A stretch of DNA of 64,000 nt from Roseovarius mucosus. Lineage in GTDB: Bacteria > Pseudomonadota > Alphaproteobacteria > Rhodobacterales > Rhodobacteraceae. The stretch is from positions 3,795,501 to 3,859,500 of the forward strand of contig NZ_CP020474.1 in assembly GCF_002080415.1 (NCBI RefSeq). The letters run 5' to 3'. The translations under genes and the position numbers were made by a program. This document shows positions 47,854 through 57,118 of the stretch, piece after piece; position 1 is the first letter of the stretch; each line of letters begins with the position of its first letter. The notes beneath the pieces are model-generated. The model saw nothing but the letters and a program-made list of their open reading frames with translations. It was not told the DNA's origin and searched no databases.

Positions 47854-48552
47854 ATGAGGACGATTGTTATCTGCTCGGGCGGACTCGATTCCGTATCGCT
47901 CGCCCATAAGGTGGCCGCTGAGCATGAATTGGCGGGGCTTCTGAGCTTTGATTACGGGCAACGCCATGTGAAAGAGGTGGAATATGCCGCCGCTTGCGCG
48001 CGCCGTCTGGGTGTGCCGCATAAGGTGGTGGATATTCGCCAGATCGGGGCGGCGCTGTCGGGTTCCGCGCTGACCGATGATGTGGCGGTGCCGGATGGGC
48101 ATTACGCCGAAGAGACCATGAAAATCACCATCGTGCCCAATCGCAATGCGATCATGCTGGCCATAGCCTTTGGCATGGCGGCGGCGGAAAAGGCCGATGC
48201 CGTGGCCACGGCGGTGCATGGCGGCGATCATTTCATCTACCCCGATTGCCGCCCCGGTTTTATCAACGCGTTTCAGGCGATGCAGGATGCGGCGCTGGAG
48301 GGCTATGCCGAGGTGAAGCTTTATACGCCCTATTTGCAGGGGTCCAAGGGCGATATCGTCACCGATGGGGCCAAGCATGGCACGCCCTTTGCCGAAACAT
48401 GGTCGTGCTACAAGGGCGGGGCCAAACATTGCGGGCGCTGTGGCACCTGTGTCGAGCGGCGCGAGGCGTTTCATCTGGCGGGGGTCGTTGATCCGACCGA
48501 GTATGAGGACCGGGATTTCTGGTTGGCGGCTGTGGCCGGGCGGGGGGCGTGA
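47854..48552 (+). CDS. queC: 7-cyano-7-deazaguanine synthase
   Basis: 232 aa. Converts 7-carboxy-7-deazaguanine to preQ0 with ATP and ammonia. PP-loop SGGLDSVSLAHK at the N-terminus and a zinc site CYKGGAKHCGRCGTC near the end. First gene of queCDEF; one-base overlap (TGATG) with queD. Under the preQ1-I riboswitch. Confidence 0.97.
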   Translation: MRTIVICSGGLDSVSLAHKVAAEHELAGLLSFDYGQRHVKEVEYAAACARRLGVPHKVVDIRQIGAALSGSALTDDVAVPDGHYAEETMKITIVPNRNAIMLAIAFGMAAAEKADAVATAVHGGDHFIYPDCRPGFINAFQAMQDAALEGYAEVKLYTPYLQGSKGDIVTDGAKHGTPFAETWSCYKGGAKHCGRCGTCVERREAFHLAGVVDPTEYEDRDFWLAAVAGRGA

Positions 48553-48908
48553 TGTATCGGATCACCAAGGAATTCCACTTTTCCGCGTCACATCAATTGT
48601 TTGGCCTGCCTGAGACGCATCAATGCGCGCGGCTGCACGGGCATAACTACATCGTGGTGGTCGAACTGACCGCCGCCGAGTTGAACGCGCATGGCTTTGT
48701 GCGCGATTACCTCGATCTGGGGGATCTGAAGCGGTATATTGATGACACGCTCGATCACCGGCATCTGAATGATGTGCTGGGGGATGATTGCGTGACCGCT
48801 GAACGGATGGCCAAACATCTTTTTGACTGGTGCCATGCGCGCTGGCCCGAGGTGACGGCGGTCAAGGTCAGCGAGACGCCGAAAACATGGGCGGAGTATC
48901 GCCCGTGA
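48552..48908 (+). CDS. queD: 6-carboxy-5,6,7,8-tetrahydropterin synthase
   Basis: 118-aa homologue of PTPS/QueD that turns dihydroneopterin triphosphate to 6-carboxytetrahydropterin. [26 protein letters not shown] carries the zinc histidines and the catalytic Cys (quoted in part: [10 protein letters not shown] and CARLHGHNY). A start one codon earlier at GTG is possible; ATG overlapping the queC stop is preferred. Confidence 0.95.
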   Translation: MYRITKEFHFSASHQLFGLPETHQCARLHGHNYIVVVELTAAELNAHGFVRDYLDLGDLKRYIDDTLDHRHLNDVLGDDCVTAERMAKHLFDWCHARWPEVTAVKVSETPKTWAEYRP

Positions 48909-49627
48909 CCGAGGCGATCCGGGTCTCGGAAATCTTTGGCCCGACCATTCAGGGCGAGGGCGCGCTGATCGGTCAGCCGACGGTGTTTGTGCGCACCGGG
49001 GGCTGCGATTACCGCTGTGTCTGGTGTGACAGCCTGCACGCGGTCGAGTCGGCCTATCGCGAGACTTGGGTGCCGATGAGTGCTGACGCGGTGTTGGCCG
49101 AGGTCGCGCGCCTCTCGGGCGGTCGGCCCATCATGGTGACGCTCTCGGGCGGCAATCCGGCGATTCAGCCGTTGGGTGCGTTGATTGATCTGGGCCATGC
49201 GCGCGGCTATCGCTTTGCGATGGAAACCCAAGGCTCTGTCGCGCGCGACTGGTTCGCGGCGCTTGATATGCTGGTGCTCAGCCCCAAGCCGCCGTCGTCG
49301 GGCATGGAGGTAGACTGGGCGCTCTTTGACGATTGCGTTGCAGCGGCCAAGGGTGCTGCGAGCGTCCTCAAGATCGTCGTATTTGACGAGGCGGATTATG
49401 AATGGGCGCGGGCGGTGGCGGGGCGCTATCCGCAATTGCCCCTCTATTTGCAGCCGGGCAATCACACGCCGCCCCCGCCCGAGGATGATGCCGCCACGGT
49501 CGATCAGGCGGGCATCGACGCGCGCATGCGCTGGTTGGTAGAGCGGGTGACGGGTGACGGATGGTTTGACGCAAAGGTTTTGCCGCAGTTGCATGTGATG
49601 CTCTGGGGCAACAAGCGCGGGGTGTGA
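48905..49627 (+). CDS. queE: 7-carboxy-7-deazaguanine synthase (radical SAM)
   Basis: 240 aa. Radical-SAM enzyme contracting the pterin ring. [21 protein letters not shown] and the cluster motif C-x3-C-x2-C in [21 protein letters not shown] is the SAM-binding segment. Starts at GTG overlapping the queD stop (GTGA). Directly followed by queF. Confidence 0.95.
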   Translation: MTEAIRVSEIFGPTIQGEGALIGQPTVFVRTGGCDYRCVWCDSLHAVESAYRETWVPMSADAVLAEVARLSGGRPIMVTLSGGNPAIQPLGALIDLGHARGYRFAMETQGSVARDWFAALDMLVLSPKPPSSGMEVDWALFDDCVAAAKGAASVLKIVVFDEADYEWARAVAGRYPQLPLYLQPGNHTPPPPEDDAATVDQAGIDARMRWLVERVTGDGWFDAKVLPQLHVMLWGNKRGV

Positions 49628-49638
49628 AGGAGAAAGCG

Positions 49639-50103
49639 ATGAGCGAGAATATTTACAAAGACCTCAAGCAGTTGGGCGGCGCGGCGCAGATACCGCAGAC
49701 CCCCGAAGAGGCGCTGTTGGAGCGTGTGGCCAATCCGCAGGCGGATGTGCAGTATAACGTGCGGTTCACCGCGCCTGAGTTTACCTCGCTCTGCCCCATG
49801 ACCGGACAGCCGGATTTCGCGCATTTGGTGATTGATTATGTGCCGGGCCAATGGCTGGTCGAGAGCAAATCGCTCAAGCTTTACCTGACCAGTTTCCGCA
49901 ATCATGGGGCCTTCCACGAGGATTGCACGATTTCCATTGCGCGGCGGCTGGTGGGCTTTCTGGAGCCAGAGTGGCTGCGCATTGGTGGCTATTGGTATCC
50001 GCGCGGCGGTATCCCGATTGATGTGTTCTGGCAGACGGGCCCGATGCCAGAGGGCGTGTGGATTCCCGATCAGGGCGTGCCGCCCTATCGCGGGCGCGGC
50101 TAA
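49639..50103 (+). CDS. queF: NADPH-dependent 7-cyano-7-deazaguanine reductase
   Basis: 154-aa short (type I) QueF reducing preQ0 nitrile to preQ1. Catalytic Cys in [15 protein letters not shown] and the family motif [29 protein letters not shown] precedes MSENIYKD; an ORF start five codons upstream overlaps the queE stop. Last of the queuosine genes, which share a ribosome-coupled layout. Confidence 0.97.
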   Translation: MSENIYKDLKQLGGAAQIPQTPEEALLERVANPQADVQYNVRFTAPEFTSLCPMTGQPDFAHLVIDYVPGQWLVESKSLKLYLTSFRNHGAFHEDCTISIARRLVGFLEPEWLRIGGYWYPRGGIPIDVFWQTGPMPEGVWIPDQGVPPYRGRG

Positions 50104-50120
50104 GCCGCCTTTGGGCATCT

Positions 50121-50145
50121 CGCCCGCCCGTTGATCGGGCGGGCG
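50121..50145. terminator. Strong hairpin between convergent queF and livF
   Basis: Ten-base-pair GC stem CGCCCGCCCG / CGGGCGGGCG with loop TTGAT. No T run, but it could stall both converging transcripts. Confidence 0.6.
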
Positions 50146-50154
50146 CATGCCCCC

Positions 50155-50844
50155 TCAGACACCCAGCCAGCGATGCTGCGCCTCGGTATCGGCGCGGATA
50201 TCGTCGGCGGTGCCGGTCCAGACCACTTGGCCCTTGCTGACCACCACCACATCATCCGCAAGCGAAGTGGCAAAGCCGAAATTCTGCTCGACCAGAACCA
50301 TCGACAGCCCCTCGCGCTTGAGCTCCATCAGCTTGTCATGGATCAGCTTGACGATGATCGGGGCCAGCCCCTCGGTGGGTTCGTCCAAGATCAAGAGTCG
50401 TGGATTCATCAGAAGCGCGCGGGCAATCGCCAGCATTTGCTGTTCGCCCCCCGACAGCTGCGTGCCGCCATTCTCAAGGCGTTCACCAAGGCGCGGGAAG
50501 AGGTCCAGCACCCGGTCCATTGTCCATGCCCCGTCAAACCGCTTGGACGCGATTTCAAGGTTCTCGCGCACCGTCAGAGAGGGGAAGATATCCCGCGTTT
50601 CCGGCACATAGGCGATGCCCGCCTTGGCGATATCATAGGGCCGTTTGGGCATGGCCCGCCCATCAAAGGTGATCTGCCCGTCGCGCAGCGGCAAGAGGCC
50701 CATCACTGTCTTCAGCGTGGTGGATTTGCCCGCGCCATTACGCCCCAGAATGGCCAGAACCCGGCCTGCCTCGGCGCGCAAACCCATGCCATAAAGCACT
50801 TGGGTTTCGCCATAGCCGGAATTGACGGCATTCAGTTCAAGCAT
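50155..50844 (-). CDS. livF: Branched-chain-amino-acid-type ABC transporter ATPase LivF
   Basis: 229 aa. Walker A GRNGAGKST near residue 37, signature LSGGEQQMLAIARA, and LLILDEPTEGLAP. Start MLELNAVNSGY overlaps livG by eight bases; the open frame runs 28 codons further upstream without family similarity. Paired with LivG as the two ATPases of this importer. Confidence 0.94.
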   Translation of the reverse strand: MLELNAVNSGYGETQVLYGMGLRAEAGRVLAILGRNGAGKSTTLKTVMGLLPLRDGQITFDGRAMPKRPYDIAKAGIAYVPETRDIFPSLTVRENLEIASKRFDGAWTMDRVLDLFPRLGERLENGGTQLSGGEQQMLAIARALLMNPRLLILDEPTEGLAPIIVKLIHDKLMELKREGLSMVLVEQNFGFATSLADDVVVVSKGQVVWTGTADDIRADTEAQHRWLGV

Positions 50845-51580
50845 CTTCCCAACTCCCCAGATAGATTTCCTTGAGCAGCTTGGAGCCGCGTGCGGCCTCG
50901 GGCAGCCCGTCAAACACCACCTCTCCATAGTTCAGCACGGTGATCGTATCGGCCACGTCAAAGGCGAGATCCATGTCATGCTCGATGATCAAAAGTGTCA
51001 GATCACGCGGCAGGTTGTTCAGAAGGTCGTGAAACCCCTTGGCCATTTCCGGGCCGACACCGCTTGTTGGTTCATCCATCAAGAGAACGAGAGGGCGGGT
51101 GGCCAGCGCCACGCCCACCTCCAGCTGCCGCCGCACGCCATAGCTAACCTCAGACACACGCGCATGCAGATAGGGCATGAGATTGACCTGTTCGGCCACC
51201 TCGGCCACGATTTCGCGCACTTCGGGACGTGCGAGGCTGTCGGTATAAAGCCGGGTTGCGTTGCCGGTGTGGATCGCCGCCGCCAGCCCCAGATTTTCCT
51301 CGACGGTCAGCCCGTCAAAGAGCGTGTTTTTCTGATAGCTGCGCGACAGACCTTGCCGCGCGCGCCGGGCCACGGGCAGGGCGGTTACATTCTCGCCCGC
51401 CAGATGTACCGATCCGCTATCGGGGCTAAGTTCGCCCACCAGCAGGTTGAAGAGCGTCGTCTTGCCCGCGCCGTTAGGGCCAAGGATCACCCGCCGCTCG
51501 CCCCGCTCCAATTTGAGCGAGACCCCGCGCGTGACATGCACCGCGCCAAAGCTCTTGTCGAGATTGCGTGTCTCAAGCAT
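50837..51580 (-). CDS. livG: Branched-chain-amino-acid-type ABC transporter ATPase LivG
   Basis: 247 aa. Walker A GPNGAGKTT, a long insert typical of LivG, ATRPLVLLMDEPTSGVG as Walker B and C-terminal IEHDMDLAF. Start at MLETRNLDKSFG; a further 16 codons upstream also open but lie within livM. Eight-base overlap with livM as well. Confidence 0.94.
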   Translation of the reverse strand: MLETRNLDKSFGAVHVTRGVSLKLERGERRVILGPNGAGKTTLFNLLVGELSPDSGSVHLAGENVTALPVARRARQGLSRSYQKNTLFDGLTVEENLGLAAAIHTGNATRLYTDSLARPEVREIVAEVAEQVNLMPYLHARVSEVSYGVRRQLEVGVALATRPLVLLMDEPTSGVGPEMAKGFHDLLNNLPRDLTLLIIEHDMDLAFDVADTITVLNYGEVVFDGLPEAARGSKLLKEIYLGSWEDA

Positions 51581-52577
51581 CGGTCTTGACCTCCCTTGGG
51601 TCGATATCGCGCACCGCATCCGCCGCACGCCGTTCTATCCGCGCGCCAAACCGCGCCTCGATCCAGCCAAAGATGCCATTGGCGCGGCTCATCACCACGG
51701 CAATCAGGATGACCCCGACCACCAGATGCCAATAGCTTGTGAGCGCGCCCACCTCATGCTTGAGCAGCACAAAGACCGCAGCGCCCAGCAAGGGGCCGAC
51801 CAGCGTTCCAAGCCCGCCCAGGATCACAACCACCAACGCCTCGCCCGAGACTGTCCAAGACAGAAGGCCGGGCGAGACAAACATGACGTGCTGTGCTGCC
51901 ATCACGCCCGCCAAGCCGGAAATCAGGCCAGAGAGGCCAAAGACATCCGCCTTGACCCGCCAGACCGTGAGGCCAAGCGCGCGCATCCGCTGTTCGTTGT
52001 GCATGACGCCCGACAGGGACCGGCCTAGCCCAGAACGCAGGATCAGCACGGCCGCGCCATAGATCGCGGCCAGCATGGCAAGGCAGAAGAGAGCAAAGCT
52101 GCGCCCGTCATTCAGGTCTAGCCCGATCAGCGCAAGATCGAGCCGTTCAATCCCACCCAGCCCGTCATCGCCGCCAAAAAGCGGCGCTTCGAACACATAG
52201 GAATAGCCCATCTGCCCAAAGGCCAGTGTCGCCATGATGAAATAGATGCCATGGCTGCGGGCGCAGATGGCACCGATGACCCAAGCGATGGCCCCGGTTA
52301 TTGCAACCGCGCCACCCATAGCGGCCACTGGCGTCAGCCCAACCTTGGTGGACAGGATCGCATAGCCATAGGCCCCGACGCCAAGCAATGCGCCGTGGCA
52401 GAGCGAGACCATGCCGCCAAAGCCTGCGACCATATCGAGCGCGATCACCAGCATGGCGAGGATGAGAATCTCGGTCAGGATTTCCAGCCCGAAATATTCC
52501 GCCGTAAAGGCCTGGAAAAGGGCCGCCGATGCCAAGAGCACGAGCGCGCCGTATCGCAGAGGTGTGTGTCGAAACAT
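51573..52577 (-). CDS. livM: Branched-chain-amino-acid-type ABC permease LivM
   Basis: 334 aa. About nine hydrophobic segments; VAGFGGMVSLCHGALLGVGAY is the LivM entry motif and GLISGLAGVMAA lies in the EAA-type loop region. Forms the channel with LivH. Four bases separate its start from the livH stop. Confidence 0.93.
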   Translation of the reverse strand: MFRHTPLRYGALVLLASAALFQAFTAEYFGLEILTEILILAMLVIALDMVAGFGGMVSLCHGALLGVGAYGYAILSTKVGLTPVAAMGGAVAITGAIAWVIGAICARSHGIYFIMATLAFGQMGYSYVFEAPLFGGDDGLGGIERLDLALIGLDLNDGRSFALFCLAMLAAIYGAAVLILRSGLGRSLSGVMHNEQRMRALGLTVWRVKADVFGLSGLISGLAGVMAAQHVMFVSPGLLSWTVSGEALVVVILGGLGTLVGPLLGAAVFVLLKHEVGALTSYWHLVVGVILIAVVMSRANGIFGWIEARFGARIERRAADAVRDIDPREVKTDA

Positions 52578-52581
52578 CGCC

Positions 52582-53451
52582 TTATCCTTTCGCCGGAAAG
52601 AGGCCCACAGGCCGGATCACCAGCACTGCCGCCAAGAGCGCGTAAATCAGAACCGAGGCCAGTTGCGGTGCCAGCACCGCACCAAAGGTCTGCACGAACC
52701 CAAAGATGAGAGAGCCCGCGATGGCCCCTTTGAGCGAGCCCAAGCCCCCGATCACGATCACGATCAGCGTGGGGATAAGGATTTGCAGACCCATGTCGGG
52801 TGTGACGCTCAAGAGCGGTGCCGCCACCGCGCCCGCCAGCCCTGCAAGCGCGCAGCCCACACAAAAGACGATAAAGAACAGCCGCTCGACATTGATCCCA
52901 AGGCAGGCCGCCATCGCGTCATTGTCAACGCCCGCGCGGATCATCGCGCCAATCTGTGTGCGGCTGAGGACAAAGGCCAATGCGCCAAAGATTGCCAATC
53001 CCAAAGCGATGATAAACAGCCGGTAGGCGGGATATTCGACACCCAAGAGCGCCACGCGCCCGGCAAGAAGCTCTGGCACTTCCAGCCCGAGCGCCAGATC
53101 GCCCCAGACGATCCGGGTAATGTCGAGCAGGGCAAAGATCAGCCCAAATGTCACCAGAACCTGTGCCATCGGACCCGATTTGCGCATCCGCTGGATGAGG
53201 CCGGAATAAAGCAGCACGCCCACCCCCGCGACCGCCACCGGGGCCAGAAAGAACCCGGCCCAATAGCCGCCAACCGCTGCCACCGAGGCCGCGAAATAGG
53301 CCCCAAGCGCATAGAGCGCGCCATGCGCCAAGTTGACGAAATGCATCAGGCCAAAGATCACGGTCAGGCCGATAGACAAGAGAAACAGCAGCATGGACAG
53401 TTGCAACGCATTGAGCGCCTGTAGTGTCCAGAAACCAAGATCGAGTGACAT
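52582..53451 (-). CDS. livH: Branched-chain-amino-acid-type ABC permease LivH
   Basis: 289 aa. LGFWTLQALNALQLSMLLFL at the N-terminus and FGLMHFVNLAHGALYALGAY are typical LivH; GSLKGAIAGSLIFGFVQTFG lies near the end. About eight membrane segments. Co-directional with the binding protein upstream, 54 bases apart. Confidence 0.93.
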   Translation of the reverse strand: MSLDLGFWTLQALNALQLSMLLFLLSIGLTVIFGLMHFVNLAHGALYALGAYFAASVAAVGGYWAGFFLAPVAVAGVGVLLYSGLIQRMRKSGPMAQVLVTFGLIFALLDITRIVWGDLALGLEVPELLAGRVALLGVEYPAYRLFIIALGLAIFGALAFVLSRTQIGAMIRAGVDNDAMAACLGINVERLFFIVFCVGCALAGLAGAVAAPLLSVTPDMGLQILIPTLIVIVIGGLGSLKGAIAGSLIFGFVQTFGAVLAPQLASVLIYALLAAVLVIRPVGLFPAKG

Positions 53452-53505
53452 TGCGGAACCTCCTCCCGAAAGGGCCCGGCCAAGGATATGGCCGGGCCGC
53501 CTGTC

Positions 53506-54681
53506 TTAGTTGCTGACGGGGGCCGCCATCTCGCAGCCGTTGACCGGATCGGCCTCGGCGGGCAGCTCGGCCAGCACCTTTTGGGTCAGCCCATCGGTGC
53601 CGGCGACGGTCTCGTAGACATAGATCGGCTGCACGATGTTGTTGGTCGCGGGATCAATCGACAATGCGCCGCGCGGCCCGTCGAACCGCACTTGGCGCAG
53701 GGCGTTGGCAAGGCTCTCGCGATCCGTGGCACCCGCCTTGACCGCCTCGATCAAGGCGCGGCCTGCGTCATAGCCATGTACGGCGAATTCCGACGGCACG
53801 CGGCCTGTCTTGGCCGTGAAGGCCTCGACGAATTGCGCGTTGGCGGGGCTGTCGATGGTGGGCACGTAATGCAGGGCGGTAATCACACCCTCTGCCGCCG
53901 GACCTTGGGCATTGACATAGAGCGACGAGGTCAGGAACCCCGAACCATAGAGCGGCAACTCGGCCTTGAGACCAAAGCTATCGTATTGCTTGACAAAGGA
54001 AATCGCCTCGCCGCCTGCATAGAACACGAACACCGCTTCGGCACCGCTTGACTTGGCCTGTGCCATATAGGGGCCAAAATCCTGCGTCTTCTGGAAGGGG
54101 GTGAAATCCTGTCCGACGATCTCGCCGCCCGCAGCGGTGAAGGTCTGGACAAACCCGTCGATCATCTGGCGACCTGCGGCATAATCGGGGGCCAGCGTAT
54201 AGACCTTGCGGATGCCCTGATCATACATCCACTGACCCATCGGGCGGTTGACCTGCCCGTTAGAGAAAGACATGCGCGTGATATAGGGCGAGCAGGCCTC
54301 GCCTGTGGCCTCGTCATTGCCTGCGTTGGCAACGATCAGCGGCACGCCCGCGCCATGCACCATGTCGCGCACAGCCCCCAAGACGCCAGAGCTGACGATG
54401 CCCGAAATCACATCGACCTTGTCCTGCAGGATCAGCTTTTTGGCCTTGGCCAAGGCCACTGGCGGCTTCACTTCGGTATCTTCGCGGACGATCTCGAATG
54501 TCGCCGCGGTCTCAGACCCGAATTGCTCAAGCGCTGTGGTGAATCCGGCCTCGATATCATTGCCAAGGGCGGCGTAAACGCCGGAAAAGGGCAAGAGCAG
54601 GCCAACTTTGATGTCCTGGGCTGTTGCGGGCATAGCAAAGCCAGTGGCAAGCCCGAGGGCCGCCAGAAATGCGCGTTTCAT
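53506..54681 (-). CDS. livK: Periplasmic substrate-binding protein of the liv-type importer
   Basis: 391 aa. Sec signal MKRAFLAALGLATGFAMPATAQ, then a type I periplasmic binding fold starting DIKVGLLLPFSGVYAALG. In this genomic setting, between a benzoate dioxygenase operon and liv permeases, the ligand is probably an aromatic acid such as benzoate rather than leucine; this is inference. A GGAGGAACTACCC precedes the start. Confidence 0.9.
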   Translation of the reverse strand: MKRAFLAALGLATGFAMPATAQDIKVGLLLPFSGVYAALGNDIEAGFTTALEQFGSETAATFEIVREDTEVKPPVALAKAKKLILQDKVDVISGIVSSGVLGAVRDMVHGAGVPLIVANAGNDEATGEACSPYITRMSFSNGQVNRPMGQWMYDQGIRKVYTLAPDYAAGRQMIDGFVQTFTAAGGEIVGQDFTPFQKTQDFGPYMAQAKSSGAEAVFVFYAGGEAISFVKQYDSFGLKAELPLYGSGFLTSSLYVNAQGPAAEGVITALHYVPTIDSPANAQFVEAFTAKTGRVPSEFAVHGYDAGRALIEAVKAGATDRESLANALRQVRFDGPRGALSIDPATNNIVQPIYVYETVAGTDGLTQKVLAELPAEADPVNGCEMAAPVSN

Positions 54682-54723
54682 AGGGTAGTTCCTCCAGTTG
54701 GTGTTGAGACCCCTCCTCAGGGC

Positions 54724-55503
54724 CTATCCAAGATCGCCCCCGCCCACCGGCACTGTGACGCCGGTGATGTAAGAGGCCTCATCCGACGCCAGAAACAGGA
54801 TCGGGCCTGCCTGTTCGTCGAGTGTTCCGTAGCGTTTCATCAGGCTCGATTGGATCGTCTGATCGACGATGGTCTGATACCAGTCTTCGCGCTGTTCTTC
54901 GGCGGCATTGGGGTTGCGCGGCACCACGCGTAGCGGGGCCTCTGTGCCCCCCGGCGCGGTGGCGACCACGCGAATGCCGCGTTCCCCCACTTCCCAGGCA
55001 AGGCTGGCGGTGATCGCATTCACCCCACCCTTGGCCGCCGCATAAGGCACGCGGTTGAGGCCACGTGTGGCAATCGACGAGACATTGACGATCACGCCCG
55101 ATCCCTGCGGCAACATCCGCTCGATCGCCGCCCGGCAGCAATAGAGCGTCGGAAAGAGCGAGCGGCGCACCTCGGCGTCAATCTCATGGGGCGCATAATG
55201 CTCATAGGGTTTCGCCCAGATGGTGCCGCCCACGTTGTTGATCAGAATGTCGATCCGACCCCAGATATCAATCGCCGCCGCCATGGCCGCGTCGCAGCCT
55301 TCCCATGTTTCCAGATCGACGTTGAGCGCTTGGGCTTCGCCGCCTGCGTCACGGATCGCTGTAACCACCGTGTCGCGATGCTCTGAGCGGTCCACGACCA
55401 GCACTCGCGCGCCTTCGGCGGCGGCGCGTTCGGCCACCCGGCGACCGATCCCTTGGGCCGCGCCGGTGACGACCATCACCTTATCTGCAAAACGCGGTGT
55501 CAT
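54724..55503 (-). CDS. benD: cis-Dihydrodiol dehydrogenase (benzoate diol dehydrogenase)
   Basis: 259-aa short-chain dehydrogenase. Converts the cis-diol from BenABC to catechol with loss of CO2 and reduction of NAD. NAD-binding TGAAQGIGRRVA, NNVGG, and catalytic NVSSIATRGLNRVPYAAAKGG (S, Y, K in order; quoted in part: SSIATRGLNRVPYAAAKGG). Start at MTPRFADKV overlaps benC stop as ATGA; the open frame runs 44 codons further into benC. Confidence 0.94.
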   Translation of the reverse strand: MTPRFADKVMVVTGAAQGIGRRVAERAAAEGARVLVVDRSEHRDTVVTAIRDAGGEAQALNVDLETWEGCDAAMAAAIDIWGRIDILINNVGGTIWAKPYEHYAPHEIDAEVRRSLFPTLYCCRAAIERMLPQGSGVIVNVSSIATRGLNRVPYAAAKGGVNAITASLAWEVGERGIRVVATAPGGTEAPLRVVPRNPNAAEEQREDWYQTIVDQTIQSSLMKRYGTLDEQAGPILFLASDEASYITGVTVPVGGGDLG

Positions 55504-56522
55504 GCGGCGGCGGCCTCTGTCTCGGTCGGGTTGAATTTTTCGAAATGGAACGCGGCGGGTGTGACACCCAGTTGTGCGAAATGCGCGCGCACCGCGTCCA
55601 CCATCGGGGGCGGACCGCAGAGATAGACATCGCAATCGCCGCCATTCAGATCCTCTGCCGTCACGTGATCGGTGACAAATCCCTTGCGCGCGTGCTCTTC
55701 GTTTTGATCGGCCAGCACCGTGATCACGGTCACGTTGCCAATAGCCTCGGCCAAGGCCATGACACGGTCGAGTTCAACAAGATCGGCGGCACGGGTTACG
55801 GCGTAGTAGAGCGTGATCGGCTGATCCGAGCCCTGCACGGCCACCTGTTCCAGCATCGACAGGAAGGGTGCCAAGCCAGTGCCACCCGCCAACCACAGCT
55901 GCGGGCGCTCAATGGGCCGCAGGTAAAACGCCCCCATCGGCCCGGTCAGCGTGACGGCATCGCCAGCCGTGGCGCGTTCGCCCAAATAGCGGCTCATCAG
56001 CCCGCCCGGAATGTTGCGAATGAGGAATGTGGCCTCGTGCGCGCCGGGGGCAGAGGAAAAGGAATACGAGCGGTGCGCCTCGGTGCCGGGCACGGAGATA
56101 TTGACATATTGACCGGGCAGAAAGCCCATCGGCTTGGCCAGTTTGACGCGCAGGCCAAAGGAGGTCTCGGACAAGCGGTCAACGCCCAACACCTCTGCCG
56201 ATATCGCCTCGGGCGCGGTCTTGCACATGGCAGAGGAGGCAGGCACCCGGATCACGCAATCGCTCTGCGGCATCATCTGACAGGTCAGCACATAGCCTTC
56301 AGCCGCCTCATCCTCGGTCATCGCCTCGTCGAGGTAGAATTCCAGCTCATATTTGCCCTTTTCGGCAAAGCATTTGCAGGTGCCACACACCCCGTCACGG
56401 CAATCCATCGGAATGTTGATCTTTTGCCGAAACGCGGCTTCGGTGACTTTCTCGTCATCCTCGCATTGAATGACACGGGTCACGCCATCCTCGAAATTCA
56501 GGGCGATATTATAGCTGGTCAT
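55500..56522 (-). CDS. benC: Benzoate 1,2-dioxygenase reductase
   Basis: 340 aa. N-terminal plant-type [2Fe-2S] ferredoxin (CRDGVCGTCKC) followed by a FAD/NAD(P)H domain (GQYVNISVPGTEAHRSYSFSS, NAD segment VYLCGPPPM). Feeds electrons to BenAB. Order benA-benB-benC-benD matches other bacteria. Confidence 0.96.
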   Translation of the reverse strand: MTSYNIALNFEDGVTRVIQCEDDEKVTEAAFRQKINIPMDCRDGVCGTCKCFAEKGKYELEFYLDEAMTEDEAAEGYVLTCQMMPQSDCVIRVPASSAMCKTAPEAISAEVLGVDRLSETSFGLRVKLAKPMGFLPGQYVNISVPGTEAHRSYSFSSAPGAHEATFLIRNIPGGLMSRYLGERATAGDAVTLTGPMGAFYLRPIERPQLWLAGGTGLAPFLSMLEQVAVQGSDQPITLYYAVTRAADLVELDRVMALAEAIGNVTVITVLADQNEEHARKGFVTDHVTAEDLNGGDCDVYLCGPPPMVDAVRAHFAQLGVTPAAFHFEKFNPTETEAAAA

Positions 56523-56578
56523 GGCGGGCTCCTCCCCTCTTGTGGCGCGTCCCCATCGGGCACGCGCCGGTCTTGGCC

Positions 56579-57112
56579 TCAGATGTGGTAAACGTCGATC
56601 ACATGGTGGATCTGGTCGTTCTTGAGCACGACCTTCTTATCGGTGATCAGCGGGTTTTTCCCTGTTACATCAATCGTGTAATAGGACGTGCCCCAGTGTT
56701 GATCGGTCTTGCCATAGCGATAGGTCAGCGTGTGCCAGTTAAAGCGCAGCGTGATCGTGCCTGCCTCGCGGCTCAGCACCTCGATATTGGCAAGGTTGTG
56801 ATTGGTGCGCGGCTCTGGCAGCGAGGTGGCCGAAGACCGATCTGTCTGAATGCGGAACACGCGATCCTCGATGCCCGAGCGGTCGGGATAATAGATCAGC
56901 GACATCTCGTTTTGCGGGTCTTCGGTCAGGAGATCCTCATCATCCCAGGCGGGCATCCAGAACGGGCAATCGGCATGGTAGAACGTCAGCCAATTGTCCC
57001 AGTCGCGATCATCAAGCGCGCGCGCCTCGGCGTAGAGAAAGGCTTGGATTTCCTCATAGTTCATGGTGGCCTCGGTGCTCTGGCGGTCTAGCGTTGCGGT
57101 GGTCATGGTCAT
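56579..57112 (-). CDS. benB: Benzoate 1,2-dioxygenase small subunit
   Basis: 177 aa. NTF2-like beta subunit: EEIQAFLYAEARALDDRDWDNWL, FYHADCPFWMPAW, and DKKVVLKNDQIHHVIDVYHI ending. Structural role in the alpha3beta3 hydroxylase. The second Met (MTTATL) has the better spacing to GAGGAG and may be the true start. Six bases after benA. Confidence 0.95.
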   Translation of the reverse strand: MTMTTATLDRQSTEATMNYEEIQAFLYAEARALDDRDWDNWLTFYHADCPFWMPAWDDEDLLTEDPQNEMSLIYYPDRSGIEDRVFRIQTDRSSATSLPEPRTNHNLANIEVLSREAGTITLRFNWHTLTYRYGKTDQHWGTSYYTIDVTGKNPLITDKKVVLKNDQIHHVIDVYHI

Positions 57113-57118
57113 CTCTCC

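Noticed and set aside
45946..48474. 842-codon open frame spanning the CoA ligase and queC on the minus strand
   Set aside because: Crosses two unrelated conserved genes on the other strand; a GC-driven open frame.
52411..53424. 337-codon frame antisense to livM-livH
   Set aside because: Very basic, low-complexity translation typical of a shadow frame of membrane-protein genes.
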